Source: Jannaschia helgolandensis
GTDB taxonomy: Bacteria > Pseudomonadota > Alphaproteobacteria > Rhodobacterales > Rhodobacteraceae
Length of the DNA stretch: 64,000 bases
Direction of reading: 5' to 3'
Assembly: GCF_900109285.1 (NCBI RefSeq)
Contig: NZ_FNZQ01000006.1
Location: 1 to 64,000 of the forward strand
The translations under genes were made by a program, and so were the position numbers. Positions 34,755-43,227 of the stretch are shown here, piece by piece. Each line of letters opens with the position of its first letter. Position 1 is the first letter of the stretch. The notes below the pieces were generated by a model, which made no database searches, was not told the origin of the DNA, and saw nothing but the letters and a program-made list of their open reading frames with translations.

Positions 34755-36434
34755 ATGCTTCGTTCGCTTCTTCTGGCCGCCACGCTTCTGACTCCGCTCC
34801 CGGCGCTGTCACAGGGAATTGCCGGCCCTTATCTGGCTGCGCGGATCGCCGGCTTTTCGAACGACTACAGCGCGGCGGGCCAGTATTACCGCGATCTTCT
34901 GGCGCAAGGCGAAGACGATGCCCGCATTCTTGAAAATGCGATGATCATCTATTCGGTGCTGGGCGATTTCAACGCCGCCACCGCCGTCGCCGACACGCTG
35001 GACGCGACGGGACAATCGAGCCAGTTTTCGGCAAGCGGTCGCATGGTCAAGGCCCTGAGCGATGAGCGCTGGGACGATGCCGCCGCCCTGTTGGACGAGG
35101 GCAGCATCGCCGGTCCGCTTCTGGATGGTTTGTTGACGGCCTGGATTGCTGCGGCGCAGGGCCGCACCTCGGATGCGCTGGCCGCGTTCGATACCCTGGG
35201 CCAGACCGAGGCCTTTGCGCCTTTCGCTTATCTGCACAAGGCCTACGCCTTGGCTTCCGTCGGCGACTACGAAGGGGCGGACGATATCCTGTCGGGGCGG
35301 GCCTACGGTGTCCTGAATGCGACGGCGCGGGGCGTTGCGGCCCACGCCCAGATCCTCGTGCAACTGGACCAACGGGATGCCGCGGCAGAACTTCTGCAGA
35401 AAGCCAATGAAGCGACGAGCAGTGCGCTTCTGCGCGATCTCGAAGCGCGGATCACCGCGGGTGAAACGATCGCCTACGATATTGTCGCGACCCCGTTGCA
35501 GGGAATGGCGGAAGCCTATTTCGTGTTCGCCGCGTTGCTTGCCTCGGATTCCTCGACCACCTTCACCCTGATCAATGCGCGCGCCGCCATTTCGCTTCGG
35601 CCCGATCATGTCGAAGCATTGGTGATGACCGCCGAATTGCTTGAGGATCAGAACCAACACAAGTTGGCCGCGGACGTGCTTGCAGGTGTTCCGCGCGATG
35701 ATCCGGCCTTCTATGAAGCGGAAATATCACGCGCTGAAATCCTGCTGGCTTCAGACCAGAACGAGGCGGCGCTCGAGGTTCTGGCGGCCCTGACCCGGTC
35801 GGACGCGGACAAGATCGAAGTCTGGGCCGCCTACGCCGATGCGCTGCGCCGCCTCGAACGTTTCGCCCCCGCGGCCAAGGCCTATGATCGCGCCATCGCC
35901 ATGCTGTCCGAGGTGACGCCGCGCAACTGGCTGCTGTTCTATACGCGCGGTATCGCCCGCGAACGCCTTTCCGACTGGACGGGGGCCGAGGCCGATTTCC
36001 GTCAGGCGCTGACTCTGAACCCCGAAAACCCGAATGTCCTGAACTATCTTGGCTACGGTCTGGTGGAACAGCGGATCAAGCTGGACGAGGCGTTGGGAAT
36101 GATCGAACGCGCCGTCGCCGCACGCCCGAACGACGGGTTCATCACCGACTCGCTGGCCTGGGTCCTGTACCGGCTGGGCCGCTACGACGAAGCCGTTGCA
36201 CCGATGGAGCGGGCTGTGCAGCTGGAACCGCTGGACCCGCTGATCAACGATCATCTGGGCGATGTCCTGTGGTCCGTCGGCCGCAAGCGCGAAGCCCGGT
36301 TCCAGTGGAAACGCGCCCTGTCTCTGGACCCGCAGGAGCAGGTGGAGCGTATTCGCCGCAAGCTGGACGTTGGTCTGGATGTCGTCCTTGAGGAAGAGGG
36401 CGGCGTCGGTCCTATCAAGACTTCCGACAAATAG
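34755..36434 (+). CDS. Exported tetratricopeptide-repeat protein
   Basis: 559 aa. Signal peptide MLRSLLLAATLLTPLPALSQ, then an almost wholly helical protein with many degenerate TPR units; the clearest are in the C-terminal third (GAEADFRQALTLNPENPNVLNYLGY, DEAVAPMERAVQLEPLDP). Likely periplasmic or outer-membrane-facing scaffold. Its stop is 4 nt before the ispE GTG, so the pair is probably one operon; the link to isoprenoid synthesis is positional only. Confidence 0.88.
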   Translation: MLRSLLLAATLLTPLPALSQGIAGPYLAARIAGFSNDYSAAGQYYRDLLAQGEDDARILENAMIIYSVLGDFNAATAVADTLDATGQSSQFSASGRMVKALSDERWDDAAALLDEGSIAGPLLDGLLTAWIAAAQGRTSDALAAFDTLGQTEAFAPFAYLHKAYALASVGDYEGADDILSGRAYGVLNATARGVAAHAQILVQLDQRDAAAELLQKANEATSSALLRDLEARITAGETIAYDIVATPLQGMAEAYFVFAALLASDSSTTFTLINARAAISLRPDHVEALVMTAELLEDQNQHKLAADVLAGVPRDDPAFYEAEISRAEILLASDQNEAALEVLAALTRSDADKIEVWAAYADALRRLERFAPAAKAYDRAIAMLSEVTPRNWLLFYTRGIARERLSDWTGAEADFRQALTLNPENPNVLNYLGYGLVEQRIKLDEALGMIERAVAARPNDGFITDSLAWVLYRLGRYDEAVAPMERAVQLEPLDPLINDHLGDVLWSVGRKREARFQWKRALSLDPQEQVERIRRKLDVGLDVVLEEEGGVGPIKTSDK

Positions 36435-36438
36435 ACCG

Positions 36439-37254
36439 GTGTCTGCCGGGCCCGCCTGTGCCAGGCTAGCCGGTTTCGCACCGGCAAAGGTCAACCTGAC
36501 GCTGCATGTCACGGGGCGTCGTGCGGATGGCTATCACCTGCTGGACAGTCTGGTGGCCTTTGCCGATGTCGGTGATCATCTGACAAGCGCGCCCGGCGAC
36601 GGTCTGACGGTCACGGGACCGTTTGCGGCGGGCGTGCCTGTTGGTGACGAAAACCTGATCCGCCGTGCATTACGGCTGGCAGGCAGCGCGCGTGCGATCA
36701 CCCTCGATAAGCAACTGCCGCACCCGGCGGGTCTGGGCGGCGGGTCGTCCGATGCGGCCGCAGCCCTGCGTCTGGTCGGGGCTGACCTGCCGGTCGGCGA
36801 CCTTCTGGCGCTGGGGGCCGATGTTCCGGTCTGTGCCATTGGACGTGGCGCGCGGATGCGGGGTATCGGCGATCGGGTGACGCCCGTGACCCTGCCACCG
36901 CTCCACGCCGTTCTGGTCAACCCCGGCCTGTCAGTAGCCACCCCGCAAGTCTTTGCAGCACTTGAAACATCCCGAAACGCGGGAATGGACGATTTGCCCG
37001 GCTGGGCCGATACGGATGCCCTGATCGACTGGCTGATCGCGCAGCGCAACGATCTGGAGGGTCCTGCGATCACGGTGGCACCGGATATCGTCGGCGTGCT
37101 GGGCGCGATCCGTGCAACCGGGGCCGCCGTCACACGCATGTCCGGATCGGGGGCAACCTGTTTCGGACTTTACCCCGATGTTGCCGCGGCGAAGGCCGGT
37201 GCCACACGTCTGGCCCGTCCCGGCTGGTGGGTGCGCGCCTGCGTCCTGTCCTGA
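36439..37254 (+). CDS. ispE: 4-diphosphocytidyl-2-C-methyl-D-erythritol kinase
   Basis: GHMP kinase of the MEP isoprenoid pathway. 271 aa. N-terminal FAPAKVNLTLHVTGRRADGYH is the diagnostic start; the ATP loop is LPHPAGLGGGSSDAAAALRL minus its ends; a C-terminal MSGSGATCFGL motif closes the site. Start at GTG 36439 just after the TPR gene stop. Convergent with the polyprenyl diphosphate synthase gene, so two isoprenoid genes meet here. Confidence 0.95.
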   Translation: MSAGPACARLAGFAPAKVNLTLHVTGRRADGYHLLDSLVAFADVGDHLTSAPGDGLTVTGPFAAGVPVGDENLIRRALRLAGSARAITLDKQLPHPAGLGGGSSDAAAALRLVGADLPVGDLLALGADVPVCAIGRGARMRGIGDRVTPVTLPPLHAVLVNPGLSVATPQVFAALETSRNAGMDDLPGWADTDALIDWLIAQRNDLEGPAITVAPDIVGVLGAIRATGAAVTRMSGSGATCFGLYPDVAAAKAGATRLARPGWWVRACVLS

Positions 37255-37258
37255 GCGG

Positions 37259-38263
37259 TCAGAGCGCCCGGACCACCACGTAATCTGCCAGGTCGCCCAG
37301 CATGTCCCGCAGGTCGCTGGCGGGCAGGCGGTGCAACGCTGCCTTGGCCCGGTCACGCCAGATCAGGGCTTCGGCCCGCGTCTCCTCCAGCGTTCCATGC
37401 CGTTCTAGAATTGCACGAGCCCGATCCAGATCGTCGGCCCGTCCGCGCTCCAGTGCATCGCGCCAGAAGACCCGTTCCTCCGAGTTGCTTCTGGTCAGCG
37501 CACGGATCACGGGCAGGGTCAGTTTGCCTTCGCGGAAATCGTCGCCCAGATCCTTGCCGATGGCGTCGCCCGCGCCACCGTAATCCAGCCAGTCATCCAT
37601 GATCTGGAAGCTGATGCCCATGGCGTCGCCGAACTCCGCCAGCGCGCTGACGTGGTCTTCGGACGCGCCCGCGATCACTGCACCGCTTTCGCAGGCCGCC
37701 TGAAACAGCGCCGCCGTCTTGCCGCGCACGACCTTGAGATAAGTTTCCTCGGTCGTCGCCAGATTGCGCGCGGCGGTCAGTTGCAACACCTCGCCCTCGG
37801 CGATGGTCGCGGCGGCACCCGACAGGATATCCAGAATCCGAAGCGACCCACATTCGACCATCAGCTGGAAGGACCGGGCGAACAGGTAATCCCCGACCAG
37901 AACGCTGCTTTGATTGTCCCAAAGCAGGTTCGCGGTGGGACGACCCCGGCGTTGTGCGCTTTCATCGACCACGTCATCGTGCAGCAAGGTAGCGGTGTGG
38001 ATGAATTCGACGGTCGCGGCCAGCTTGATGTGATCGTCGCCCTCGTATCCGCACAGTCGCGCCGCCGCGACCGTCAGAAGCGGGCGTACGCGCTTGCCGC
38101 CCGCCCCGACGAGGTGGGCGGTGACTTCGGGTATACGGGGGGCATGTTCCGAGGCCATCCGGGTCGAGATCAGCCGCCCCACCGCTGCCATGTCATCGGC
38201 CAGCGCGTCGGCCAGACGGTCGTGCGGACGGGCGGTTTGCTGGATCGGAGTGGCGTCAGTCAT
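37259..38263 (-). CDS. All-trans polyprenyl diphosphate synthase (ubiquinone side chain)
   Basis: Head-to-tail prenyltransferase, 334 aa. First aspartate-rich motif LLHDDVVDES and second QIMDDWLDYGG are intact, with RRGRPTAN after the first. Most likely makes the octa- to decaprenyl tail of ubiquinone (IspB/DdsA type); chain length cannot be read safely. ATG 38263 has GAGGA upstream; the TTG at 38281 is less likely. Divergent from the DUF2007 gene. Confidence 0.93.
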   Translation of the reverse strand: MTDATPIQQTARPHDRLADALADDMAAVGRLISTRMASEHAPRIPEVTAHLVGAGGKRVRPLLTVAAARLCGYEGDDHIKLAATVEFIHTATLLHDDVVDESAQRRGRPTANLLWDNQSSVLVGDYLFARSFQLMVECGSLRILDILSGAAATIAEGEVLQLTAARNLATTEETYLKVVRGKTAALFQAACESGAVIAGASEDHVSALAEFGDAMGISFQIMDDWLDYGGAGDAIGKDLGDDFREGKLTLPVIRALTRSNSEERVFWRDALERGRADDLDRARAILERHGTLEETRAEALIWRDRAKAALHRLPASDLRDMLGDLADYVVVRAL

Positions 38264-38310
38264 GGTTATGGTCCTCGACAAGCGCGGAGTGCGCCCATAG
38301 CTGTCTGTCC

Positions 38311-38526
38311 ATGAAAGAACTCTTGCGCACCAACGACCCTACGGTCATCGCCTTCGCCACGGCCCTTCTGGACGGCGAGGGTATAGATTGCTTCGTGCTG
38401 GATGCAAACATCTCGGTGCTGGAGGGATCGATCGGAATCCTGCCGCGTCGCATGATGGTTGCCGAGGCCGACCTGGAGGACGCGCAAAACGCGATGCGCG
38501 ACAATGGCGTTGCCATCACCACCTGA
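38311..38526 (+). CDS. DUF2007 small protein
   Basis: 71 aa. MKELLRTNDPTVIAFATALLDGEGI and a C-terminal PRRMMVAEADLEDAQNAM match the DUF2007 fold (putative signal-transducing protein). Small ferredoxin-like domain, no catalytic residues visible. Divergent from the polyprenyl synthase gene, a neighbourhood I recall as common in Rhodobacterales. Function unknown. Confidence 0.85.
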   Translation: MKELLRTNDPTVIAFATALLDGEGIDCFVLDANISVLEGSIGILPRRMMVAEADLEDAQNAMRDNGVAITT

Positions 38527-38636
38527 AAACGGTCCAAACATGCCCGATGCCGAGGCAGGAACGCTTTGGACATGGGCAATTTCGCCGATACCCTTCAAAT
38601 CCGATGCAACAATCCGCTGACCCGCCGTGAAAAACC

Positions 38637-38677
38637 GTGACAGATCGCCCTATGATGTGGTGTCCTGAATCTGTCAC
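38637..38677. promoter_or_regulatory. Inverted repeat upstream of the DUF465-like gene
   Basis: GTGACAGAT (38637-38645) and ATCTGTCAC (38669-38677) are exact 9-bp inverted copies separated by 23 bases, ending 21 bases before ATG 38699. The spacing suits two sites bound by a dimeric regulator or a long hairpin in the leader. CTGTCAC also resembles a Pho-box half-site, but the arrangement is inverted, not direct. Regulator unknown. Confidence 0.45.
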
Positions 38678-38698
38678 AATGACCCAGAGGAGAATGCC

Positions 38699-38875
38699 AT
38701 GTCGCTCACGTCCCATCTGACGGAACTGCGCAAGAAACATGAAGTCCTTTCCCAAAAGGTGGAGGAAGGGGCCCGAAACCCCGCCACCGACAGTATCGCG
38801 CTGACCGAAATGAAGAAACGGAAACTCGCGATCAAGCAACAGATCGAAAAGCTGAGCGTTACAGCGACCCACTGA
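38699..38875 (+). CDS. DUF465 (YdcH-like) small protein
   Basis: 58-aa coding sequence read by eye: it begins Met-Ser-Leu-Thr-Ser-His-Leu-Thr-Glu-Leu-Arg-Lys-Lys-His and ends in a helix rich in Lys/Glu (MKKRKLAIKQQIEKL). The LRKKHxxLxxKVEEGARNPATDS and KKRKLAIKxxIEKL pattern is the DUF465 helical hairpin. AGAGGAGA lies upstream of ATG 38699 and a strong terminator follows, so it is a monocistronic gene. Function unknown. Confidence 0.85.
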   Translation: MSLTSHLTELRKKHEVLSQKVEEGARNPATDSIALTEMKKRKLAIKQQIEKLSVTATH

Positions 38876-38895
38876 CTTCTCTGGATTTTTTAGCG

Positions 38896-38937
38896 AAGGC
38901 CCGTGCCGGATTGTCCGGCAGCGGGCCTTTTGTTTTT
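38896..38937 (+). terminator. Rho-independent terminator after the DUF465 gene
   Basis: AGGCCCG-TGCCGGA, loop TTG, then TCCGGCA-G-CGGGCCT: a 14-bp stem with one bulged base, followed by TTTTGTTTTT. It ends the DUF465 transcript before the convergent LysR gene. Confidence 0.9.
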
Positions 38938-38964
38938 CCGCTCTGCGGCTGTCGCCTGCGGTTT

Positions 38965-39906
38965 TCAGGTGGCTGTGACCATGCGCCGCCCGGCCCGATG
39001 GCTTTCCATGCGCCCGGCTTCCCGCTCAAGCCAGTCCAGAAACGCGCGTGTGGCGGGTCGTGTTTCCGCACCCTTCGGACAGAGCACGCGAAATTGCGCA
39101 CGCGGCACCAGTGCGATGGGAAACGGCGCGACCAAGTGGCCCTGTCGCAGTGCCGCTTCGCCCAGCGAAACCCGGCCCAGAACGACGCCCGCACCCGATT
39201 GTGCGGCGTCGATGGCATGGTCCGCCTGACTGAAATGCGGGCCGTGCAGGTCCGGTGAGGCGATGTCGTGGGCCGCGAACCAGTCGGCCCAGCTGACGGA
39301 ATTCTTCAGGAAAGTGATTGAATCGTCGAAGATGATCGTCGCATCCAACAGACTTGCGGGCGTCGGATATCGCGCCGCAAGGTCCGGGTGCATCATCGGC
39401 GTCACCCATTCCGCGATTGTCAGGGCCCGATGCAGCGTGGGATCGTCCGGTTGATCGGAAGACCCGAACCGGATCGCGATGTCGATATCGTCGATCGCGA
39501 AGTCCAGCATCCGCAGGGTCGCAGCGAAGCGCAATTCGATCTCGGGGTGCGACCCGGCGAAGTCGAACAGGCGCGGGGCCAGCCATTTGGCGGTGAAGGC
39601 CGGGCCTGCCGTGATGGTCAGGATGCCATTGTCGAGGACGCGTTTCGCCGCCCGCCATCCCGTCGTCAGCGTCTGAAACCCTTCGGACGCCTGCGGGGCC
39701 AGCGCCGATCCGGCATCGGTCAGTTCGACGCGCCGGTTCAGACGGCGAAACAGCGGCGCACCCAGATGTTCCTCCAGCGACTTGATCTGGAACGACAGGG
39801 CGGCGGGCGTAACATTCAGTTCGCTTGCGGCCGCCTGAAACGACAGATGGCGGGCGGCTGCCTCAAAGGCACGCAATGCGGTCAGCGGGGGGAGACGATC
39901 GGACAT
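38965..39906 (-). CDS. LysR-family transcriptional regulator (GcvA-like)
   Basis: 313 aa. The N-terminal winged HTH (LPPLTALRAFEAAARHLSF, then AAASELNVTPAALSFQIKSLEE) is the GcvA subtype, and the rest is the LysR substrate-binding domain. Divergent from a 46-aa peptide gene with an inverted repeat between them. Homologues of this type regulate glycine cleavage, beta-lactamases or oxidoreductases, so the target is not predicted. Confidence 0.92.
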   Translation of the reverse strand: MSDRLPPLTALRAFEAAARHLSFQAAASELNVTPAALSFQIKSLEEHLGAPLFRRLNRRVELTDAGSALAPQASEGFQTLTTGWRAAKRVLDNGILTITAGPAFTAKWLAPRLFDFAGSHPEIELRFAATLRMLDFAIDDIDIAIRFGSSDQPDDPTLHRALTIAEWVTPMMHPDLAARYPTPASLLDATIIFDDSITFLKNSVSWADWFAAHDIASPDLHGPHFSQADHAIDAAQSGAGVVLGRVSLGEAALRQGHLVAPFPIALVPRAQFRVLCPKGAETRPATRAFLDWLEREAGRMESHRAGRRMVTAT

Positions 39907-39980
39907 AACAGGTAAGTATATCTTATGTGAAATTATGAAAAGTCTCGTTTGTAATAATGTTCATGCAGGCACACATTACT

Positions 39981-40000
39981 ATCAATGAAAGATAATTGAT
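39981..40000. promoter_or_regulatory. Inverted repeat in the LysR / small-peptide divergent gap
   Basis: ATCAAT (39981-39986) and ATTGAT (39995-40000) around 8 bases, in the AT-rich gap between the GcvA-like gene and the peptide gene. LysR proteins bind dyads containing T-N11-A and usually sit in such divergent gaps. Candidate operator; binding not shown. Confidence 0.4.
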
Positions 40001-40017
40001 CCCAAGGAATGGCTGCC

Positions 40018-40158
40018 ATGTTCGAAACACATATCTCCACCACCTATGACGAAGCTTTTGCCCGTGCCCGCCGGGAACGCTCCGAAGCCTTCCGCGTCCT
40101 GCTCTCGTTCTTCCGTCTGCCGCGTCGCAACGCGCTGCGTCTTACCACGACGACCTGA
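40018..40158 (+). CDS. 46-aa Arg-rich small protein
   Basis: ATG 40018 with AAGGA 9-10 nt upstream opens a 46-codon frame. The peptide starts Met-Phe-Glu-Thr-His-Ile-Ser-Thr-Thr-Tyr-Asp-Glu-Ala-Phe, continues with an amphipathic Arg/Glu helix (ARARRERSEAFRVLLSFF) and ends in a basic RLPRR and poly-Thr tail. It starts right after a divergent LysR gene and is followed by a hairpin. It slightly resembles small Arg-rich DUF1127-type proteins, but I cannot place it in a family. Confidence 0.6.
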   Translation: MFETHISTTYDEAFARARRERSEAFRVLLSFFRLPRRNALRLTTTT

Positions 40159-40179
40159 CGGGACCGCCAGTTCGACACG

Positions 40180-40205
40180 AAAACGGGGCACCCTTCGATG
40201 CCCCG
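40180..40205 (-). terminator. Hairpin terminator after phaB
   Basis: CGGGGCA (40184-40190) and TGCCCCG (40199-40205) form a 7-bp stem with an 8-nt loop. On the minus strand it is followed by TTTTCG, so it ends the phaA-patatin-phaB transcript; on the plus strand it could also stop the small-peptide transcript. Confidence 0.75.
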
Positions 40206-40242
40206 CTTGTCGCTTATCGTCTGTCCCGGACCAGATCGGTGG

Positions 40243-40965
40243 TCAGGACATGTACTGTCCGCCATTCGCGGAAATCGTCGATCCGGTGATGAACCCGGCA
40301 TCGTCCGAGGCCAGAAAGGCTACGCAGCGCGCGATTTCCGATGCCTCGCCCAATCGGCCGACGGGAATCGCGCCGACAATGCTCTCCATCACCTTTTCGG
40401 GAATCGTCGCCATCATGTCGGTGTTGATATAGCCGGGGGCGACCACGTTCACCGTGATCCCGGCGCGCGCGCCTTCCTGTGCCAGGGCCTTGGTGAAACC
40501 GATGTCACCCGCCTTGGTCGCGGCATAGTTCACCTGCGCGAACTGTCCCTTCTGACCGTTGATCGAACTGATCGTGACGATGCGCCCGAACTTGCGCTCG
40601 CGCATTCCGCCCCAGACGTTATGCGTCATGTTGAAAACGCCGTTCAGGTTGGTGTCGATCACAGCATGCCAATGCTCGGGTGTCATCTTGTGAAACGGCG
40701 CATCGCGGGTGATGCCAGCGTTGTTCACCAGGATGTCGATGGGGCCAAGGTCGGCCTCGACCTGGGCGATGCCGTCCTTGCATGCGTCATAGTCCGCCAC
40801 ATTCCACTTGTAGGTCCTGATGCCGGTTTCCTTGGTGAAGGCGGCGGCCTTCTCATCATTGCCGGCATAGGTCGCGGCGACCTCGCATCCCTGGGCCTTG
40901 AGCGACTGCGCGATAGCAGCGCCGATACCGCGCGAGCCTCCGGTAACAAGTGCAATACGGGTCAT
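40243..40965 (-). CDS. phaB: Acetoacetyl-CoA reductase
   Basis: NADPH-dependent short-chain dehydrogenase making (R)-3-hydroxybutyryl-CoA for polyhydroxybutyrate, 240 aa. NADPH loop TGGSRGIG near residue 8, NNAG in ILVNNAGITRDA, and the Ser-Tyr-Lys triad in TISSINGQKGQFAQVNYAATKAG minus ends. The GITRDAPFHKM and GQFAQVNYAA stretches are typical of PhaB rather than FabG. Last gene of the phaA-patatin-phaB run. Confidence 0.95.
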   Translation of the reverse strand: MTRIALVTGGSRGIGAAIAQSLKAQGCEVAATYAGNDEKAAAFTKETGIRTYKWNVADYDACKDGIAQVEADLGPIDILVNNAGITRDAPFHKMTPEHWHAVIDTNLNGVFNMTHNVWGGMRERKFGRIVTISSINGQKGQFAQVNYAATKAGDIGFTKALAQEGARAGITVNVVAPGYINTDMMATIPEKVMESIVGAIPVGRLGEASEIARCVAFLASDDAGFITGSTISANGGQYMS

Positions 40966-40987
40966 GATATTTCCTCCTCAGTTTCTT

Positions 40988-41827
40988 CTAGGTAATCTTG
41001 TTTCGCCATCGGCGTCCATCCTCCTCGCCCTGCTTCCAGGCTTTTACCAGCAGCTCAGGATCGGTGAAGTTCAGTTTGTCCCCAGACAGGACATCCTGCG
41101 ATGGCTGGACATAGGTGATACGCCCACCGTCATCGTCCGGCAGAATGCGGAACCTTTTGGTCAACAAAATCAGCGTCTGTCCATCGTCGGGGTCTGGCAA
41201 CGGTGCCTTGTTCACCATACCGCCGTCGAACACGACCTCGCCTTTCCAGCGGTCCGCGCGAAAGGCGGGGGGCACGGTCGCTGCCATGCGTATCAGTTCC
41301 GGAAGGGTGCCATCGCGGGCGGCAGCGCGCGCATCGACCAGTCTCTGTTTCATGCCGGTTATGGAGGCCAGCCGGGGACGCGGGGTGGCCGCAACCGCCT
41401 GTTCCGCGTGATACAGCGTGCCGCCGATCAGCGCACGCAAGGTCGGAGCGACGGATACGCCGGGCGTCGACAGGTTGATCTGGAACGCCATGCCGTCGGC
41501 GATGCGCGCCATGGCGTCGGCATCGATAACGTCGGTGATGATCCTGGCGTATATCCGTTGATGGGGGGAGCGCCCGTGGTCGTCGCCCATGGCGCGCAGG
41601 GTGACATTATCATCCTGTTCAGCGATCGCCCGCTTGAAGCGGTCAAAAAGCTCCTGCTCGACCCCGGCGATCCAGGCGGCCGCCGACAGCGCGCCGCCTG
41701 AACTGCCCGTAACGCGGACCGGGGCAAGATCGTGCACTTCTTCCAGGGCGGCCAGAAAGCCGCCATGCCAGAAGCATCGAAGCCCTCCGCCGGAAAAGAC
41801 AAGCTGATCGTATGGAAGGCGTGCCAT
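40988..41827 (-). CDS. Patatin-like phospholipase/lipase
   Basis: 279-aa patatin-fold serine hydrolase. Oxyanion loop SGGGLRCFWHGG near residue 13, nucleophile Ser in TGSSGGAL (G-x-S-x-G), and the partner Asp in VFDGGMVNKAP. No signal peptide, so cytoplasmic. It lies between phaA and phaB on the same strand, 22 nt from phaB and about 40 nt from phaA, which suggests action on granule lipids, PHB or acyl-CoA. That role is inferred; only the fold and catalytic residues are seen. Confidence 0.9.
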   Translation of the reverse strand: MARLPYDQLVFSGGGLRCFWHGGFLAALEEVHDLAPVRVTGSSGGALSAAAWIAGVEQELFDRFKRAIAEQDDNVTLRAMGDDHGRSPHQRIYARIITDVIDADAMARIADGMAFQINLSTPGVSVAPTLRALIGGTLYHAEQAVAATPRPRLASITGMKQRLVDARAAARDGTLPELIRMAATVPPAFRADRWKGEVVFDGGMVNKAPLPDPDDGQTLILLTKRFRILPDDDGGRITYVQPSQDVLSGDKLNFTDPELLVKAWKQGEEDGRRWRNKIT

Positions 41828-41869
41828 CGTTATGGGGTGGGCCGCATGGCCCGCCCCCGTTCCGTCAAA

Positions 41870-43045
41870 TCAATCCCGTTCGACGCAGAGGGCCACGCCC
41901 ATGCCGCCCCCGATGCACAGCGTGGCGAGGCCCTTCTTGGCATCGCGCCGCTTCATCTCGAACAGCAGCGTATTCAGAACGCGACAGCCCGAGGCGCCGA
42001 TGGGATGGCCGATGGCGATCGCGCCGCCGTTGACGTTCACGATCGACGGGTCCCAGCCCATGTCCTTGTTCACGGCGCAGGCCTGGGCGGCAAAGGCCTC
42101 GTTCGCCTCGATCAGGTCGAGGTCCCCGACTTTCCATCCGGCCTTTTCCAGCGCCTTGCGCGACGCATAGATCGGGCCGACCCCCATGATCGTCGGGTCC
42201 AGACCGGCGGTGGCATAGCTGACGATACGGGCCAGCGGCTCGATCCCGCGTTTTTCGGCGTCTTCCGCCGACATCAGCAGTGTCGCCGCCGCACCATCGT
42301 TCAAGCCGCTCGCGTTGGCCGCCGTCACCGTCCCGTCCTTGGTGAAGGCCGGGCGCAGTTTCTGCATCGCATCCATCGTGGCGCCATGGCGGATGTATTC
42401 GTCCTGGTCGACGACGGTGTCGCCCTTGCGGCCCTTCACCGTGTAGGCGACGATTTCGTCGGCGAATTTGCCGGAGGTCTGCGCGGCCTCGGCCTTGTTT
42501 TGCGAACTGACGGCGAATTCGTCCTGCTGATCACGGCTGATCTGCCACTTTTCGGCGACGTTCTCTGCGGTCTGGCCCATGTGGTAGTTGTTGAACGCGT
42601 CCCACAACCCATCCTTGATCATGGTGTCGACCAGCTTCATGTCGCCCATCTTCTGACCCTGGCGGATCGACTGGGCGTGCATCGACATCGACATCGATTC
42701 CTGGCCGCCCGCAATGACCACCGCGGCATCGCCCAGCATGATGTGCTGCGCACCAAGTGCCACGGCGCGCAGGCCCGAACCGCAGACCTGATTGATGCCC
42801 CAGGCTGCGGATTCCTGCGGCAGACCCGCATTGATGTGCGCCTGGCGGGCGGGGTTCTGGCCCTGGCCGGCGGTCAGCACCTGACCCAGGATGGTCTCGG
42901 AAACCTCGGACTTGTCGACGCCTGCACGGGCCACGACTTCTTCAAGGACGGCGGTGCCCAGATCGTGCGCAGGGATGTTGGCGAAACTTCCGAGGAACGA
43001 TCCGACGGGGGTCCGGGCGGCTGAGGCGATTACAACATTTGTCAT
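41870..43045 (-). CDS. phaA: Acetyl-CoA acetyltransferase (beta-ketothiolase)
   Basis: Condenses two acetyl-CoA to acetoacetyl-CoA, the first step of PHB synthesis, and works in reverse in ketone-body use. 391 aa. Nucleophile Cys in [13 protein letters not shown], His in [17 protein letters not shown] and second Cys in [15 protein letters not shown]. First gene of the leftward phaA-patatin-phaB run; GAAAGGA lies upstream of ATG 43045. phaC and phaP are not in the window. Confidence 0.97.
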   Translation of the reverse strand: MTNVVIASAARTPVGSFLGSFANIPAHDLGTAVLEEVVARAGVDKSEVSETILGQVLTAGQGQNPARQAHINAGLPQESAAWGINQVCGSGLRAVALGAQHIMLGDAAVVIAGGQESMSMSMHAQSIRQGQKMGDMKLVDTMIKDGLWDAFNNYHMGQTAENVAEKWQISRDQQDEFAVSSQNKAEAAQTSGKFADEIVAYTVKGRKGDTVVDQDEYIRHGATMDAMQKLRPAFTKDGTVTAANASGLNDGAAATLLMSAEDAEKRGIEPLARIVSYATAGLDPTIMGVGPIYASRKALEKAGWKVGDLDLIEANEAFAAQACAVNKDMGWDPSIVNVNGGAIAIGHPIGASGCRVLNTLLFEMKRRDAKKGLATLCIGGGMGVALCVERD

Positions 43046-43227
43046 GGCAGGTATCCTTTCGGCGCGTGGCGGAGGGCGGGACGATCGGCCCCGACGGGAT
43101 ACCCCCGCCGCGTATCATCTCATGACTAGCGTGAGGCGCGCACCGGGGCAAATACTGTTCGCCATCCGGTCGGGCCTGTGGTTCGACCGGCTGGCGAGCG
43201 TTCGCCCGAAGGCCGCCGCCATATGAT

